A program made the position numbers and the translations under genes. From the NCBI RefSeq assembly GCF_009708175.1, contig NZ_WMBB01000002.1, forward strand, positions 496,001 through 560,000: a stretch of DNA of 64,000 nt, in the 5' to 3' direction. This DNA comes from Nocardia aurantiaca. Its GTDB lineage: Bacteria; Actinomycetota; Actinomycetes; Mycobacteriales; Mycobacteriaceae. Below the pieces are notes generated by a model that was given only the letters and a program-made list of their open reading frames with translations, was not told the DNA's origin and made no database searches. The first letter of the stretch is position 1, and each line of letters begins with the position of its first letter. Positions 45,329 through 55,165 of the stretch are shown here, piece by piece.

Positions 45329-46216
45329 ATGGACCCGCATTTGCGCGACCTGCGGTATTTCGTCGCCGTCGCTGAGGAACTGCACTTCACCAACGCCGCT
45401 CAACGGCTGCACATTGCTCAACCCACCCTGTCACGACAGATCCGTCAGCTGGAGCGCCAGCTCGACGTCGTGCTGTTCGACCGCAACCAGCGCAGCGTGG
45501 CCCTGACCGTCGCCGGCAAGGAACTCCTCGAAGGCGCGCGGAAGATCCTGGAACTGTGGGAAGTCACCAACGTCGCCCTGCAGGAGGCCGGTGAGGTGCT
45601 GCGCGTCGGCATCCAGTCCTCCATCGGCCGCGGCCTGATCACCGACCTGGAGAGCGCCAGCGGCCATCGCCTCGCCCTGCACTCCGCCTCCTGGACCGAC
45701 CCGTCCAGCGGTCTCGCGGGCCGCCAGGCCGACCTCGCACTCATGTGGCTGCCGGTGCCCGACACCAGCCGCTACCGCTGGCAGGTGCTGCGCACCGAAC
45801 CGCGCTGGGTGCTGCTGCCGGAGAACCACGCCCTGGCCAACCAGGAGAGCATCGACTTCGCCGACCTGATCGACGAACCCTTCATCGCCATGCCCGCCGA
45901 GGCCGGCGCGGCCCGCGACTTCTGGCTCGGCGCCGACGCCCGCGGCGGCCGGCAGGCCAAGATCGGCGCGGAGGCGGCCACCGCCGAGGAACGCCTCGAA
46001 GCGGTCAGCCTCGGCCTGGGCGTCTGCCTGCTCGCTGAGAACAATGTCCCCATGTACCGCTGGCCCGGCCTCACCGCCCGCCCGATCACCGGCCTGGCCC
46101 CCTGCGAGCTCGCGGTGGCCTGGCGCGCGGACGACGACCGCCCGACCATCCTCGAGTTCGCCGCCCGCGTACTCGAAGGCGGCTTCGCCGAGAAGGAACC
46201 CGTCGCGGCCCAGTAG
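45329..46216 (+). CDS. LysR-family transcriptional regulator
   Basis: 295-aa regulator with the classic N-terminal helix-turn-helix (LRDLRYFVAVAEELHFTNAA, then LHIAQPTLSRQIRQLERQL) and a periplasmic-binding-like effector domain. It is close to the group that includes BenM/CatM-like and hydrogen-peroxide or antibiotic regulators, but the effector is unknown. Convergent with an amidase gene across a strong terminator. Confidence 0.92.
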   Translation: MDPHLRDLRYFVAVAEELHFTNAAQRLHIAQPTLSRQIRQLERQLDVVLFDRNQRSVALTVAGKELLEGARKILELWEVTNVALQEAGEVLRVGIQSSIGRGLITDLESASGHRLALHSASWTDPSSGLAGRQADLALMWLPVPDTSRYRWQVLRTEPRWVLLPENHALANQESIDFADLIDEPFIAMPAEAGAARDFWLGADARGGRQAKIGAEAATAEERLEAVSLGLGVCLLAENNVPMYRWPGLTARPITGLAPCELAVAWRADDDRPTILEFAARVLEGGFAEKEPVAAQ

Positions 46217-46317
46217 GCCCGGACACGGCCCGGTCCATCGGGCGGCGGCAGTGGGTCGGAGGTTGCCGCCGTCTGTCGGGCACGCTTGAACGGATGTGTG
46301 GGATCGACACTACGCAC

Positions 46318-46346
46318 AGCGCCGCGTCACCGAGTGACGCGGCGCT
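46318..46346. terminator. Bidirectional terminator between lysR and amidase genes
   Basis: Perfect 13-bp stem AGCGCCGCGTCAC / GTGACGCGGCGCT with a CGA loop, between convergent stops. Confidence 0.85.
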
Positions 46347-46371
46347 GTCGTGTATCCCGGCCCCGACACGG

Positions 46372-47823
46372 TCACGGGGCGACGCGCTGCCAGGGGTGGG
46401 TGGCTTCGATCTGAGCGGCCAGCCGGAGGATGGTCGATTCGCTGCCGGGCGGGCCCGCGATCTGGGCCGCCACCGGGGTGCCCGAGCGCGGGTGCAGACC
46501 CATGGGAATCGACAGCGCAGGCCAGCCGACCAGATTCCACAGCGGCGTGAACGGTGAGAACTTCACGTTCGCAAGGACATTCGCCAGCCAGGGGCGGGAG
46601 TGCCAGCGCCGGGCGCGCGGGGCCGGGGTCGCCAGGGTCGGGGTGATGACCACGTCGTAGCGCTCGAAATAGTCGAGCAGCCGCGCCTCCACGCGGTCGA
46701 CCTGGCTGGGACGCAGCAGACCGGACTTCAGGACCGCCTTGCCGAGCGCGACGTGGATGCGGGTCCGGCGTTGCAGGCGATCCGGATGCGGGACGGTCGC
46801 GGCCTCGCGGGCGGCATTGCCGAGCCAGCGCAGCAGCAACGCGAAAGTCGCGCCCTGGTAAGGAAGTTCGGCCACACCGACGATATGACCCGCCCGGGAG
46901 GCGGACGCGGCGGCCTTGTCGGCCGCGGCCGTCCAGGCCAGGTCGACATAGGTCAGCGGCGTCGGGGCACCGGTCGCGAGGCCGATGCGCAGGGTCTGCG
47001 GGGTCTCCAGATCGGCCAGGTCGGGCCGGTCCGCGAGCACCGACAGCATGAGCGCGGTATCCGCGACAGTCGTTGCGAGGACCCCGTTCTCGGTCATCCC
47101 GCCCCATGAGTCCAGCCCCACCTCGGCGGGCACCAGGCCGCGGCCGGGCTTGAGGCCGACCACGCCGGAGCAGGCGGCCGGAATGCGGACCGAGCCCAGC
47201 CCGTCATTACCGTGCGCGATCGGGACCATGCCGGAGCCGACGGCCGCCCCGGAACCACCCGACGATCCGCCCGCGGAGTAGCGGGTGTTCCACGGGCTAC
47301 GAGTGATGCTGCCCGGGCCGTCGGTCACGCCCCAGAGCCCGAATTCGGGGACGGTGGTAAGGCCGACGACGACCGCGCCCGCGGCCCGCAGCCGCCGCAC
47401 CACCGGATGATCGTCGCGGGCGGGCACGTCGGAGCCCGACAGCGAGCCGCCCCGGGTCACCTCGCCGGCGACGTCGATATTGTTCTTCACCGCGATCGGC
47501 ACCCCGGCCAGCGGCAGCATGTCCAGATCGGCCCGCTCGGCCACCATGCGTGCCTCGGCGCGGGCCGCCTCCTCACGAACGAGACTGAAGGCGTTCAATT
47601 TCCGGTCGCGCGCACGGATCCGGTCCAGTGCCGCGCCGACCGCTTCCTCGGGGGAGATCGAACCGTTCTGGACGGCCGCGGCGATGCCGGTGGCCGTGGT
47701 CAGGTCCACGGGGGGAGAGTCGGAATGAGTGTCGGAATCGGCCGTGGTGTGTGCCACCGCTACCTCCTCGGTGGTGGCGGCTGTGGCGATCTCAGCCGCT
47801 AGCGCCGTGCCCTCGTCGTGCAT
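46372..47823 (-). CDS. Amidase (amidase-signature family)
   Basis: 483-aa amide hydrolase with the Ser-cisSer-Lys triad. The Lys is in GVPIAVKNNIDVAGE, the cis-Ser in SAGGSSGGSGAAVG, and the nucleophile Ser in GNDGLGSVRIPAACSG. The usual Gly before Gly-Ser is Leu. The first 65 residues are an Ala/Thr/Ser-rich extension. ATG 47823 is the first plausible start, and the frame stays open far upstream over the kinase genes by chance. Substrate unknown. Confidence 0.9.
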   Translation of the reverse strand: MHDEGTALAAEIATAATTEEVAVAHTTADSDTHSDSPPVDLTTATGIAAAVQNGSISPEEAVGAALDRIRARDRKLNAFSLVREEAARAEARMVAERADLDMLPLAGVPIAVKNNIDVAGEVTRGGSLSGSDVPARDDHPVVRRLRAAGAVVVGLTTVPEFGLWGVTDGPGSITRSPWNTRYSAGGSSGGSGAAVGSGMVPIAHGNDGLGSVRIPAACSGVVGLKPGRGLVPAEVGLDSWGGMTENGVLATTVADTALMLSVLADRPDLADLETPQTLRIGLATGAPTPLTYVDLAWTAAADKAAASASRAGHIVGVAELPYQGATFALLLRWLGNAAREAATVPHPDRLQRRTRIHVALGKAVLKSGLLRPSQVDRVEARLLDYFERYDVVITPTLATPAPRARRWHSRPWLANVLANVKFSPFTPLWNLVGWPALSIPMGLHPRSGTPVAAQIAGPPGSESTILRLAAQIEATHPWQRVAP

Positions 47824-48003
47824 GCTGGTCTTCCCCCGTCGCCTCGTGTCGAAATCGGGTGATCCGCTCGTGAGCCGCAAGTTATCATTCCCGCTAGTGG
47901 TCGGGGATGATGGTGTCGGGTGTGGCGGGTTCTTTGTCCGAATCTCAGAATTCACGACATCCCCGGATCGACAGTGCGGATCGACAAAATCCGTGCCAGC
48001 CAG

Positions 48004-50529
48004 ATGGGTGCGGACATGGCTTCTGGTTCCGACCACCGTTCCGGCGGTTACGCGGCCGGAACGGAATCGAGTGCGGTGGCGGCCTTCGCGGCGGCCTGGG
48101 ACTCCGCTGTGGCACCGCCCCGAATCGCCGACTATCTGCCCGATGCCGGCACCTTGCGACGTGGCGCGCTGATCGAGCTCATCCGGGTGGACATCCGCCA
48201 TCGCTGGTTGCGCGGCCCGGCCCGGGCCGAGGTGTCCCCGCCCAAACGGCTGCGCGAATACTGCGCCGAATTCCCCGAACTCAGCGCCCGGGACCTGCCC
48301 GCCGGGCTGGTATACGAGGAGTTCGTCATCCGCCGGCACAGCGGCGAGCGCGTGGATCCGCGCGACTGCCTGTCCGAATACCCGCATCAGGCGGCCGAGC
48401 TGCGGGAACTGCTGAACGCCGACGACGAGGACCAGAGCACGCGCCGGGCCGGGCTGGAGGAGTCCACGCGCGCTGATCTCGGGCTCGACGCCTCCGAACG
48501 GCCGCGGCTCGACGCGACCACCCGCACCGGACTGCTGTTCGACGGCGACAGCACCCGGGTGCCCGATCCGGGTGAGATGACGCTGTACGAGGATCGCTCG
48601 CAGCCGGTCGGCATGACGCTCGAGCACACCAGGGCCACCGGCGGGGTCACCACGCCCGAAACCGGGGAGTTGCTCGATCGCATCGAAATCGGCCAGCGCA
48701 TCGATGATTTCGATCTGCTGACCAATCTCGGTTCCGGGGCCTTCGCCCGGGTCTTCCTGGCCCGCCAGCGCTCCCTCCAGCGGCTGGTAGCGGTCAAGAT
48801 CTCCGCCGACCACGGCACCGAGCCGCAGACCCTGGCCCAGCTCGACCACGACTACATCGTGCGTGTCTTCGATCAGCGGCTGATGTCGGACCTGCGCACC
48901 GAATCCGGGCGCCGGCTGCGACTGCTCTACATGCAGTTCCTGCCCGGCGGCACCCTGCTCGGCGTGCTGCGCTGGGTGCGGGCCACCCCGCCCGCGGAAC
49001 GCAGCGGGCAGCTGTTGCTGGACGCGGTGGACGCCGCCATGGAGGAGAAGGGCGAGATCCGGCCCACCGACTCCAGCGTGCGCGCCGAACTGGCCGGGCT
49101 GAACTGGCCCGAAACCGTGGCGTGGCTGGGTCGCCGATTGGCCGAGGCGCTGGACTACGCGGATGGGCACGGCGTGCTGCACCGGGATGTGAAGCCCGCG
49201 AACGTGCTGCTCACCGCCGAGGCGGTACCGAAGCTGGCCGATTTCAATATCAGTTTCAGCCGGAATCTCGACAGCTCCAGCCCGGTCTCGTACTTCGGTG
49301 GTTCGCTGTCCTACATGTCCCCCGAACAGCTGGAGGCCTGCCACCCCGGCACCGCCACCAGCGCCGCCGACCTGGACACCCGCGCCGACATCTTTTCCCT
49401 CGGCGTGGTGCTGTGGGAGCTGCTCACCGGCGCCAAGCCCTTCGACGACACCACGGCCGGGCCCGGCGACCACGGCGACCGCACCACCCTCGAGGCCATG
49501 CTGGCCCGGCGGCGCGGCGGAGTCGACACCGCGGCCCTGGACCGGGTGCCGCCCGACTGCCCGGCCGCGCTGCGCCGGGTCCTGCTCACCTGCCTGGCGC
49601 CGGACCGTGACCAGCGCTGGAGCAGCGGCGCGATCCTGGCCAAACAGCTCGAGATGTGCCTGGACGAGCGCGCCCGCGACCTGGTCGACCCGCCCCCGCA
49701 CAGCTGGCGGATGCGGTTGCGGCCCTGGCTGATCCCGCTGGTCACGCTGGCCGTGGCGATCCCGAACACGCTCGCCTCGCTGTACAACATCGCCCACAAC
49801 CGGGCCTTCATCATCAGCCACCTGTCCGCATCGGCCATGCACACTTTCATGCTCACCACCGCGATGGTGAACCTGGTGTTCTTCCCCCTCGGGGCGGCCG
49901 TCATCGTCTACCTGTGCAGGTACGTGATCGTGGTGCCGCGCGGACTACACAAGGGCCGCGAATACGAGCCGGAGACGCTACGCCGGGCGCGCGCGGACGT
50001 GCTGCTGGCGGGGGAACGCATTTCCTCGGTGGTGTTCGCGCTGTGGGTGACCGCGAGCGTCACCTTCCCGTTGGTGTTGCGGATCACGGCCACCGACCTA
50101 CCGGTCCGCGGGGTCGTGCATTTCCTGGTGTCGCTGGTGGTGTGCGGGGCGATCGCGGTGGCCTATCCGTTCTTCCTGGTCGCCTTCTATCTGGTGCGGT
50201 GCATCTATCCGATGTTCTTGCGGCACGGGTACATCAGCGCCGAGGACGCGGTGTGGCTGCACCGGCTGGGCCGCCGCTGCACCACCTATCTGGCGGTGGC
50301 GGCGTCGGTGCCGCTGCTGGCGGTCGCGGGCGTGACCTTCCTACCGCCGGAGGACATTCCGCAGGTGATCGTGGCGGTGCGGGTGCTCAGCGTCGGCGGG
50401 ATCGCCGCATTCGTCCTGGTGTACGCCATCTTCCGGGCCTTGGAGGCCGACCTGGCGGCGCTGGAGCGGGTGGTGTCGCCCACGCGGCCGTCGGGGGAGT
50501 CCGGCAACGATACGGGCGCCGAACCGTGA
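48004..50529 (+). CDS. Membrane Ser/Thr protein kinase with N-terminal helical domain
   Basis: About 841 aa in three parts. Residues 15-125 form a conserved helical region seen before some bacterial kinases (YLPDAG...IRVDIRHRW...EEFVIRRHSGE). A Hanks-type kinase follows at about 234-560, with glycine loop LGSGAFARVF, Lys265 (VAVK), catalytic Asp395 and Asn400 in HRDVKPAN, and DFN (Asp413) in place of DFG, ending in SYMSPEQ. From residue 575 there are about six membrane helices. The core residues are present, so it is probably active despite DFN. The kinase lies at the N-terminal side of the membrane domain. Its stop overlaps the next start (GTGA). The start at ATG 48004 is tentative, with ATG 48016 also possible. 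Confidence 0.85.
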   Translation: MGADMASGSDHRSGGYAAGTESSAVAAFAAAWDSAVAPPRIADYLPDAGTLRRGALIELIRVDIRHRWLRGPARAEVSPPKRLREYCAEFPELSARDLPAGLVYEEFVIRRHSGERVDPRDCLSEYPHQAAELRELLNADDEDQSTRRAGLEESTRADLGLDASERPRLDATTRTGLLFDGDSTRVPDPGEMTLYEDRSQPVGMTLEHTRATGGVTTPETGELLDRIEIGQRIDDFDLLTNLGSGAFARVFLARQRSLQRLVAVKISADHGTEPQTLAQLDHDYIVRVFDQRLMSDLRTESGRRLRLLYMQFLPGGTLLGVLRWVRATPPAERSGQLLLDAVDAAMEEKGEIRPTDSSVRAELAGLNWPETVAWLGRRLAEALDYADGHGVLHRDVKPANVLLTAEAVPKLADFNISFSRNLDSSSPVSYFGGSLSYMSPEQLEACHPGTATSAADLDTRADIFSLGVVLWELLTGAKPFDDTTAGPGDHGDRTTLEAMLARRRGGVDTAALDRVPPDCPAALRRVLLTCLAPDRDQRWSSGAILAKQLEMCLDERARDLVDPPPHSWRMRLRPWLIPLVTLAVAIPNTLASLYNIAHNRAFIISHLSASAMHTFMLTTAMVNLVFFPLGAAVIVYLCRYVIVVPRGLHKGREYEPETLRRARADVLLAGERISSVVFALWVTASVTFPLVLRITATDLPVRGVVHFLVSLVVCGAIAVAYPFFLVAFYLVRCIYPMFLRHGYISAEDAVWLHRLGRRCTTYLAVAASVPLLAVAGVTFLPPEDIPQVIVAVRVLSVGGIAAFVLVYAIFRALEADLAALERVVSPTRPSGESGNDTGAEP

Positions 50530-52733
50530 GCGAACTACCGGCGCAGGCCCTCGCCCGTTTCGCCGCCGACTGGGAGTCCACCTTGCGCGGCGAGCGCCGC
50601 GAGCCGCCGCGGCTGGCCGGCTACCTGCCAGACGGGCACGAGGTGCGCCTGGCCGTTCTCACCGATCTGGTGCGGGTGGACATGCGGCAGCGCTGGCGGC
50701 GGGCCGGGATGGAGAAGCGGATCGCCGAGTACCGCAAGGAATTCCCGGAAGTGGAGACCAGTCCGGACTTCGCCGATCTGGTGTGCGAGGAGTACGTGGC
50801 CCGCAGCCGCTTCCGGTCCCTGGACGTCGACAGTTTCACCGCCGAATACCCGGAGGTCGCCGCCGAGGTCCGGCGGCGCTTCACCGGCGAGACCCCGCCG
50901 TCCCCGCCGCCCGCCCTCCCCGCGAGCATCGGAATCGGCCGCCGCCTCGACGATTTCGACCTGCTCACCGACCTCGGCGGCCATGCCCACCGCCGCATGT
51001 TCCTGGCCCGGCAGCGGTCCATGCAGCGGTTGGTCGCGGTGCGGGTGGAGGCGGGCGTGGACGCCGACGCCGACGCCGTCGCCCAACTCGACCATGAGCA
51101 CATCGTGCGGGTCTTCGACCAGCGTCTGATCGCCGACGGCAGCAGCGGCAGACCCTTGCGACTGCTGTACATGCAGTATCTGCCCGGTGGGACCGGCGAG
51201 GGCGTGCTGGCGCGGCTGCGGACCGAGAGGGCCGCGAACGAGGGCGTAGTGGCGCCCGGGCTACTGCTGCGCGCGATCGATTCCGCGATGGAAGCCAGGG
51301 GTGAGAGCAGTCCATCCGGGTCACCGGTGCGGGCGGAGATCGCCGGGCTGACCGTGCCGGAAACCGTTGCGTGGGTGGGCCGACGGCTGGCGGAGGCGCT
51401 CGAGTACGGGATGCGGCACGGGGTGCTGCACCACGACATCCGGCCCGCCAATGTGCTTTTCACCGCGGAGGGTGTGCCCAAGCTCGCGGATTTCGCGCTG
51501 GGGCCGGTGTATTGGAGCGCAAGCTTCATCGGGGCGCGCGGGGCGGACACGAATGACGCTGAGGCGCTGCGCTATCGGTCGCCGGAAGCGCTTGCGGCGT
51601 TACTGGATCCGACCGCGCCGCCGCCGGATACCCGCAGCGACATCTATTCGCTCGGCCTGGTGCTGTGGGAAATGCTCACCGGCGCAGTGCCATTCGACGA
51701 CCCGGAGACGGGAGCAGGACCGGACGTCGTGAAGGACATGCTGGCCCGCCGCATCGACGGCGTGTCCGCGGCGGCGCTCGCCACCCTGCCCCTCGACACC
51801 CCGGCCGCGTTGCGACGCGTACTGCTGGAATGCCTGCGACCCGAACCCGCCCGCCGCTGGCAGACCGGCGGGCAGCTCGCCGGTCAACTCGACCTGTGCC
51901 TCGACCCGCGAGCGCGGGATCTGGTGGATCCGCCCCCGCACACGCTGCGGTCGCGGCTGCGTGGCTGGCCGGTGCCCATCGCGGTGCTGTGCGTGGGTCT
52001 GCCGAACGCGATCGCCAGCTGGTACAACGTCCGGATCAACAAGAGCCTCATCGTGAATGAGCTGCCGACTGTGGATCAGCATCGGTTCGAGCAGGTGGCG
52101 CTGGTGAACAATCTGGTCGCCTTCCCCTTGGCCGCGGCGTTGCTGCTGTGGCTGGCGCGGCGGCCGCTGACCGTCTCCTACCGGCTGGCGCACGGCCACG
52201 AGTACACCCCGGCCCAGCTCGCCCGCGCCCGCGCCGACACGCTGTTGATGGGCGAGCGGGCGGTGTGGGTGCCGTTCGCCATGTGGCTGATCGCCGGCAT
52301 CGCCTGGCCGCTGGCCCTGTCGGGGACCGGAGCGCGGTTGCCGCACAATGCCTTCACGCATTTCTTCACCGCGCAGGTGGTGTGCGCGACCATCGCGCTG
52401 GCCTATCCGTTCTTCCCGATCATGGTGTACGCGGTGCGGTCGCTGTATCCGCAGCTGCTGGCGCGCGGCTCGGTGGGGCCCGCTGACCGGCGGCAGCTGT
52501 CGGCGCTGGCCCGGCGCAGCAATTTCTACCTCGCCGCGGCCGCCTCGGTGCCGCTGCTGGCGGTGGCCAGCGTGACCTTCGTGTCCACCGCGGACCTGTC
52601 GCTGGTGATCGTGCCACTGCGGCTGATCAGCGTCGGCGGCGTGCTGGCGTTCGTGGTCACCTATTGGTTGTCGCGGCTGTTGGAGGGGGACCTGATGGCG
52701 CTGGTGCGCGCCATTCCCGAAGGCCGCAACTGA
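50526..52733 (+). CDS. Probable pseudokinase, paralogue of the upstream membrane kinase
   Basis: 735 aa with the same layout as its neighbour: helical N-domain (residues 5-120), kinase-like domain (about 140-470), and six membrane helices from about residue 481. Key positions have changed. The glycine loop reads LGGHAHRRMF, the ATP-binding Lys is Arg173 (VAVRV), HRD is HHD with Asp304 kept but Lys replaced by Arg306, and DFG is DFA (Asp322). The activation segment is altered (ALRYRSPEA). ATP transfer is unlikely. A regulatory or scaffold role with the active partner is the best guess. GTG start within the upstream stop suggests a fixed ratio of the two. Confidence 0.8.
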   Translation: MSELPAQALARFAADWESTLRGERREPPRLAGYLPDGHEVRLAVLTDLVRVDMRQRWRRAGMEKRIAEYRKEFPEVETSPDFADLVCEEYVARSRFRSLDVDSFTAEYPEVAAEVRRRFTGETPPSPPPALPASIGIGRRLDDFDLLTDLGGHAHRRMFLARQRSMQRLVAVRVEAGVDADADAVAQLDHEHIVRVFDQRLIADGSSGRPLRLLYMQYLPGGTGEGVLARLRTERAANEGVVAPGLLLRAIDSAMEARGESSPSGSPVRAEIAGLTVPETVAWVGRRLAEALEYGMRHGVLHHDIRPANVLFTAEGVPKLADFALGPVYWSASFIGARGADTNDAEALRYRSPEALAALLDPTAPPPDTRSDIYSLGLVLWEMLTGAVPFDDPETGAGPDVVKDMLARRIDGVSAAALATLPLDTPAALRRVLLECLRPEPARRWQTGGQLAGQLDLCLDPRARDLVDPPPHTLRSRLRGWPVPIAVLCVGLPNAIASWYNVRINKSLIVNELPTVDQHRFEQVALVNNLVAFPLAAALLLWLARRPLTVSYRLAHGHEYTPAQLARARADTLLMGERAVWVPFAMWLIAGIAWPLALSGTGARLPHNAFTHFFTAQVVCATIALAYPFFPIMVYAVRSLYPQLLARGSVGPADRRQLSALARRSNFYLAAAASVPLLAVASVTFVSTADLSLVIVPLRLISVGGVLAFVVTYWLSRLLEGDLMALVRAIPEGRN

Positions 52734-52752
52734 TTCCCCGTAGGCTCGGGGG

Positions 52753-53439
52753 GTGGCGGTACGCGGCAGTGTCGAAACCTCCTTGGCGGAGTTGGCGGCT
52801 CGCGTGCGCCGCCGCTCCGAAGGGCATCCCGGTCGGTTTCTGCTCGGTATCGCGGGCCCGCCCGGCGCGGGCAAATCCACCTTGGCCCGCGGCATCCGCG
52901 ACGAACTGAACCTGGCCGCCGGCGCCACGATCGCCGACGTCGCACCCATGGACGGCTTCCACCTCACCAGCGCGCAAATGCGCGCCGCCGGCATCCTCGA
53001 CCGCAAGGGCGAACCCGACACCTTCGACGCGGACGGCTACGTCGCCCTGCTGCGCACCCTCCGCGACACCGCTCTCGGCACCCCGGTCTCCTGGCCCACC
53101 TACGACCGCGACATCCACGAACCCGTCCCCGGCGGAGTCGTCTTCGACCGTCAATCGATCGTGGTCACCGAGGGCAACTACCTGCTTTTGGACGACCGCG
53201 CCCACCCGGCCTGGGCCCCCGTGCGCCCCCTGCTCGACGAGACCTGGTACCTGGACGCGCCGCGCCGGATCATCGAACAGCGCCTGCTGCGACGCCACAT
53301 TCGCGGCGGCCGGACTCCCGAGGCCGCCCGCACCAAGGTGGCGCACAGCGACCTCCGCAACGCCGCCCTCGTCGAATCCACCCGCACCCGCGCCGATCTC
53401 GTGTTGCGCAAGGCGGGACGCGGCTACCGGTTCGACTGA
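52753..53439 (+). CDS. Nucleoside/nucleotide kinase family P-loop protein (uridine-kinase-like)
   Basis: 228 aa with Walker A GPPGAGKSTLA, a substrate-side PMDGFHLTSAQM and the YDRDIHEPVP segment, typical of the panthothenate/uridine/fructose-kinase-like group often called nucleoside-nucleotide kinase. The product may be a phosphorylated sugar or nucleoside. Its 3' end overlaps the convergent PfkB gene by 16 bases. The shared context with a sugar kinase suggests a carbohydrate or nucleoside salvage role, but this is inference. Confidence 0.8.
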   Translation: MAVRGSVETSLAELAARVRRRSEGHPGRFLLGIAGPPGAGKSTLARGIRDELNLAAGATIADVAPMDGFHLTSAQMRAAGILDRKGEPDTFDADGYVALLRTLRDTALGTPVSWPTYDRDIHEPVPGGVVFDRQSIVVTEGNYLLLDDRAHPAWAPVRPLLDETWYLDAPRRIIEQRLLRRHIRGGRTPEAARTKVAHSDLRNAALVESTRTRADLVLRKAGRGYRFD

Positions 53440-54317
53440 GAGTCGAAGTGCCGCATCCATTCCCGGGTGCCCACGAATCCGCAGGAGGCCGTGGCGACCA
53501 CCGCCGCCCGCCGCAGCGCCAGCGGGAAATCCGCGCCGCGCTCATGAAAGTGGCAGAACGCGCCGTGCAGGATGTCGCCCGCACCAAGGGTGTCGACCGC
53601 GGATTCCGCGGGGACGGGGATCTCGCCGCGTCCGTCCGGCATCGAGTAACGGATGGGACCGCCGCCACCGGTGATCGCCGCATACCTCGGTCCTGCCGAG
53701 TGCAGATGGTCGAACACCTCGGCGGCCGAATCGGCCTGTACCCCAGGCGGAGTGAACGCACTCGAACAGATGGCGATATCGACGACCGGCAGCAGGTCGG
53801 TGTGCACCGGCCGCCAGCGCCCGGCATCGAGCACCACGGGCACGCCCATGGCCCGCGCCGCCCTCGCCAGCCGCACGGCGGGCTCGGGATAGTGCCCGTC
53901 GACCAGCAGCACCGTGGCGGATTCGAGCGTTTCGGCCACCGTGTCGTCGAGGCGGGGGTGAATCCGAGACCCATCCAGCGACACGATGGTCCGGGTTGCC
54001 GCCGCGGTCGCGACGATGATCGACGACACCGGCGGCTGCTGATCACCGTCGGGGGTCAGATCCACGGTGGCGACCCCGTGCCCGTGCAGATCGCCGCGCA
54101 TCAGTTCGGCCAGTGGATGTTTGCCCAGCGCCGTGACCAGGGTCGGCGTCGTGCCGGACAGGAACGCGTAGGTCACCGCCGCATTGGCGGCCGGTCCGCC
54201 CGCGCCCAGGAACAGGTCGGCGGCCTGGGTCTTGGAGTCCTCGGCGGGATACCGGTCGACGGCATAGGCGAGATCCAATGTCGACAATCCGGCGAAAACC
54301 GCACTCCTGCTACCCAT
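53424..54317 (-). CDS. PfkB-family sugar kinase
   Basis: 297-aa ribokinase-like kinase. Motif 1 region is FLGAGGPAANAAVTYAFLSG and motif 2 is DTLGAGDILHGAF with the catalytic Asp. The substrate cannot be fixed. Sulfofructose, ribose and other sugar kinases share these motifs. It runs in the same direction as the following SDR and aldehyde dehydrogenase genes. Confidence 0.87.
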   Translation of the reverse strand: MGSRSAVFAGLSTLDLAYAVDRYPAEDSKTQAADLFLGAGGPAANAAVTYAFLSGTTPTLVTALGKHPLAELMRGDLHGHGVATVDLTPDGDQQPPVSSIIVATAAATRTIVSLDGSRIHPRLDDTVAETLESATVLLVDGHYPEPAVRLARAARAMGVPVVLDAGRWRPVHTDLLPVVDIAICSSAFTPPGVQADSAAEVFDHLHSAGPRYAAITGGGGPIRYSMPDGRGEIPVPAESAVDTLGAGDILHGAFCHFHERGADFPLALRRAAVVATASCGFVGTREWMRHFDSQSNR

Positions 54318-54334
54318 GCCGCCGACCCTACGAG

Positions 54335-55165
54335 CTACTCGCGCACCCGGTTCTCATAGGCCTTGCGCGCGTCGGAGTCCACATCGTCCAGGAACGCGGA
54401 CTGCGCGCCCAGCGCGCGCCCGATGGCATCGCCGACCGACTGCGGCAGCAATCCCACCACCTGCGAGATGATCCCCGCCACCGCCGTGACGCGGACCTTG
54501 GAGCGCGGCTCCACGATCAGCTTGGCGATGGCGTCGGCGATCTCCTCCGGTTCGGCCGGCCGCATCAATTTGGGAGCCGTAACCCCGGATCCCAGTTCGG
54601 TTTTGGTGAGCGTCGGCAGCACCGAGGAGAACCGCAGGCCGGTGCCCCGGTACTCCTCGCGCAGGGTATCGGTGAAGCCGAGTACCGCGTGCTTGCTGGC
54701 GTTGTAGGTGGCCAGGCCCGGGATGTGGGTCTCGCCCGCGAGCGAGGCGATATTGATGACGTGCCCGCGCCCGCGCGGCAGCATGCGCCCGATGGCCAGC
54801 TTGGAGCCGAGGATCACGCCGTACACATTGATGTCGAGAATGCGGCGGGTGATCTGATCCGGCTCGTCCACGACGCGCCCGGTGGGCATGATCCCGGCAT
54901 TGTTGATCAGCACGTCGATCGGGCCGAGCTGGCGCTCCACCTCGTCGAGGAAGGACTCGAAGGACTGGTGATCGGTGACGTCCAGCCTGCCGTAGACGTC
55001 GAAATCCCTTGCCGCACCGGACTCTTTGACAGTGGCCTCGTCGATATCGCCGATGGCGATCTTCGCGCCGAGCGCCTGCAAGGCGGTCGCGCTGGCCAGG
55101 CCTATGCCGCGCGCACCGCCGGTGATCACGACGACCTTGCCCGCGATCATGCCGAAGTCGGTCAT
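54335..55165 (-). CDS. Short-chain dehydrogenase/reductase
   Basis: 276-aa classical SDR. The cofactor loop is ITGGARGIG, with Asp in IGDID favouring NAD(H), then NNAG, catalytic Ser in NIASLAG and YNASK. Its ATG overlaps the stop of the aldehyde dehydrogenase gene, so the two are translationally coupled and likely act in one oxidation pathway (alcohol to aldehyde to acid). A 25-residue C-terminal extension follows the fold. Confidence 0.9.
   Translation of the reverse strand: MTDFGMIAGKVVVITGGARGIGLASATALQALGAKIAIGDIDEATVKESGAARDFDVYGRLDVTDHQSFESFLDEVERQLGPIDVLINNAGIMPTGRVVDEPDQITRRILDINVYGVILGSKLAIGRMLPRGRGHVINIASLAGETHIPGLATYNASKHAVLGFTDTLREEYRGTGLRFSSVLPTLTKTELGSGVTAPKLMRPAEPEEIADAIAKLIVEPRSKVRVTAVAGIISQVVGLLPQSVGDAIGRALGAQSAFLDDVDSDARKAYENRVRE

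Noticed and set aside
47824..49842. Minus-strand frame open for 2 kb upstream of the amidase, giving a nominal 1156-aa protein
   Set aside because: It runs antisense to the kinase gene, has no recognisable protein features there, and arises because high-GC DNA has few stops.
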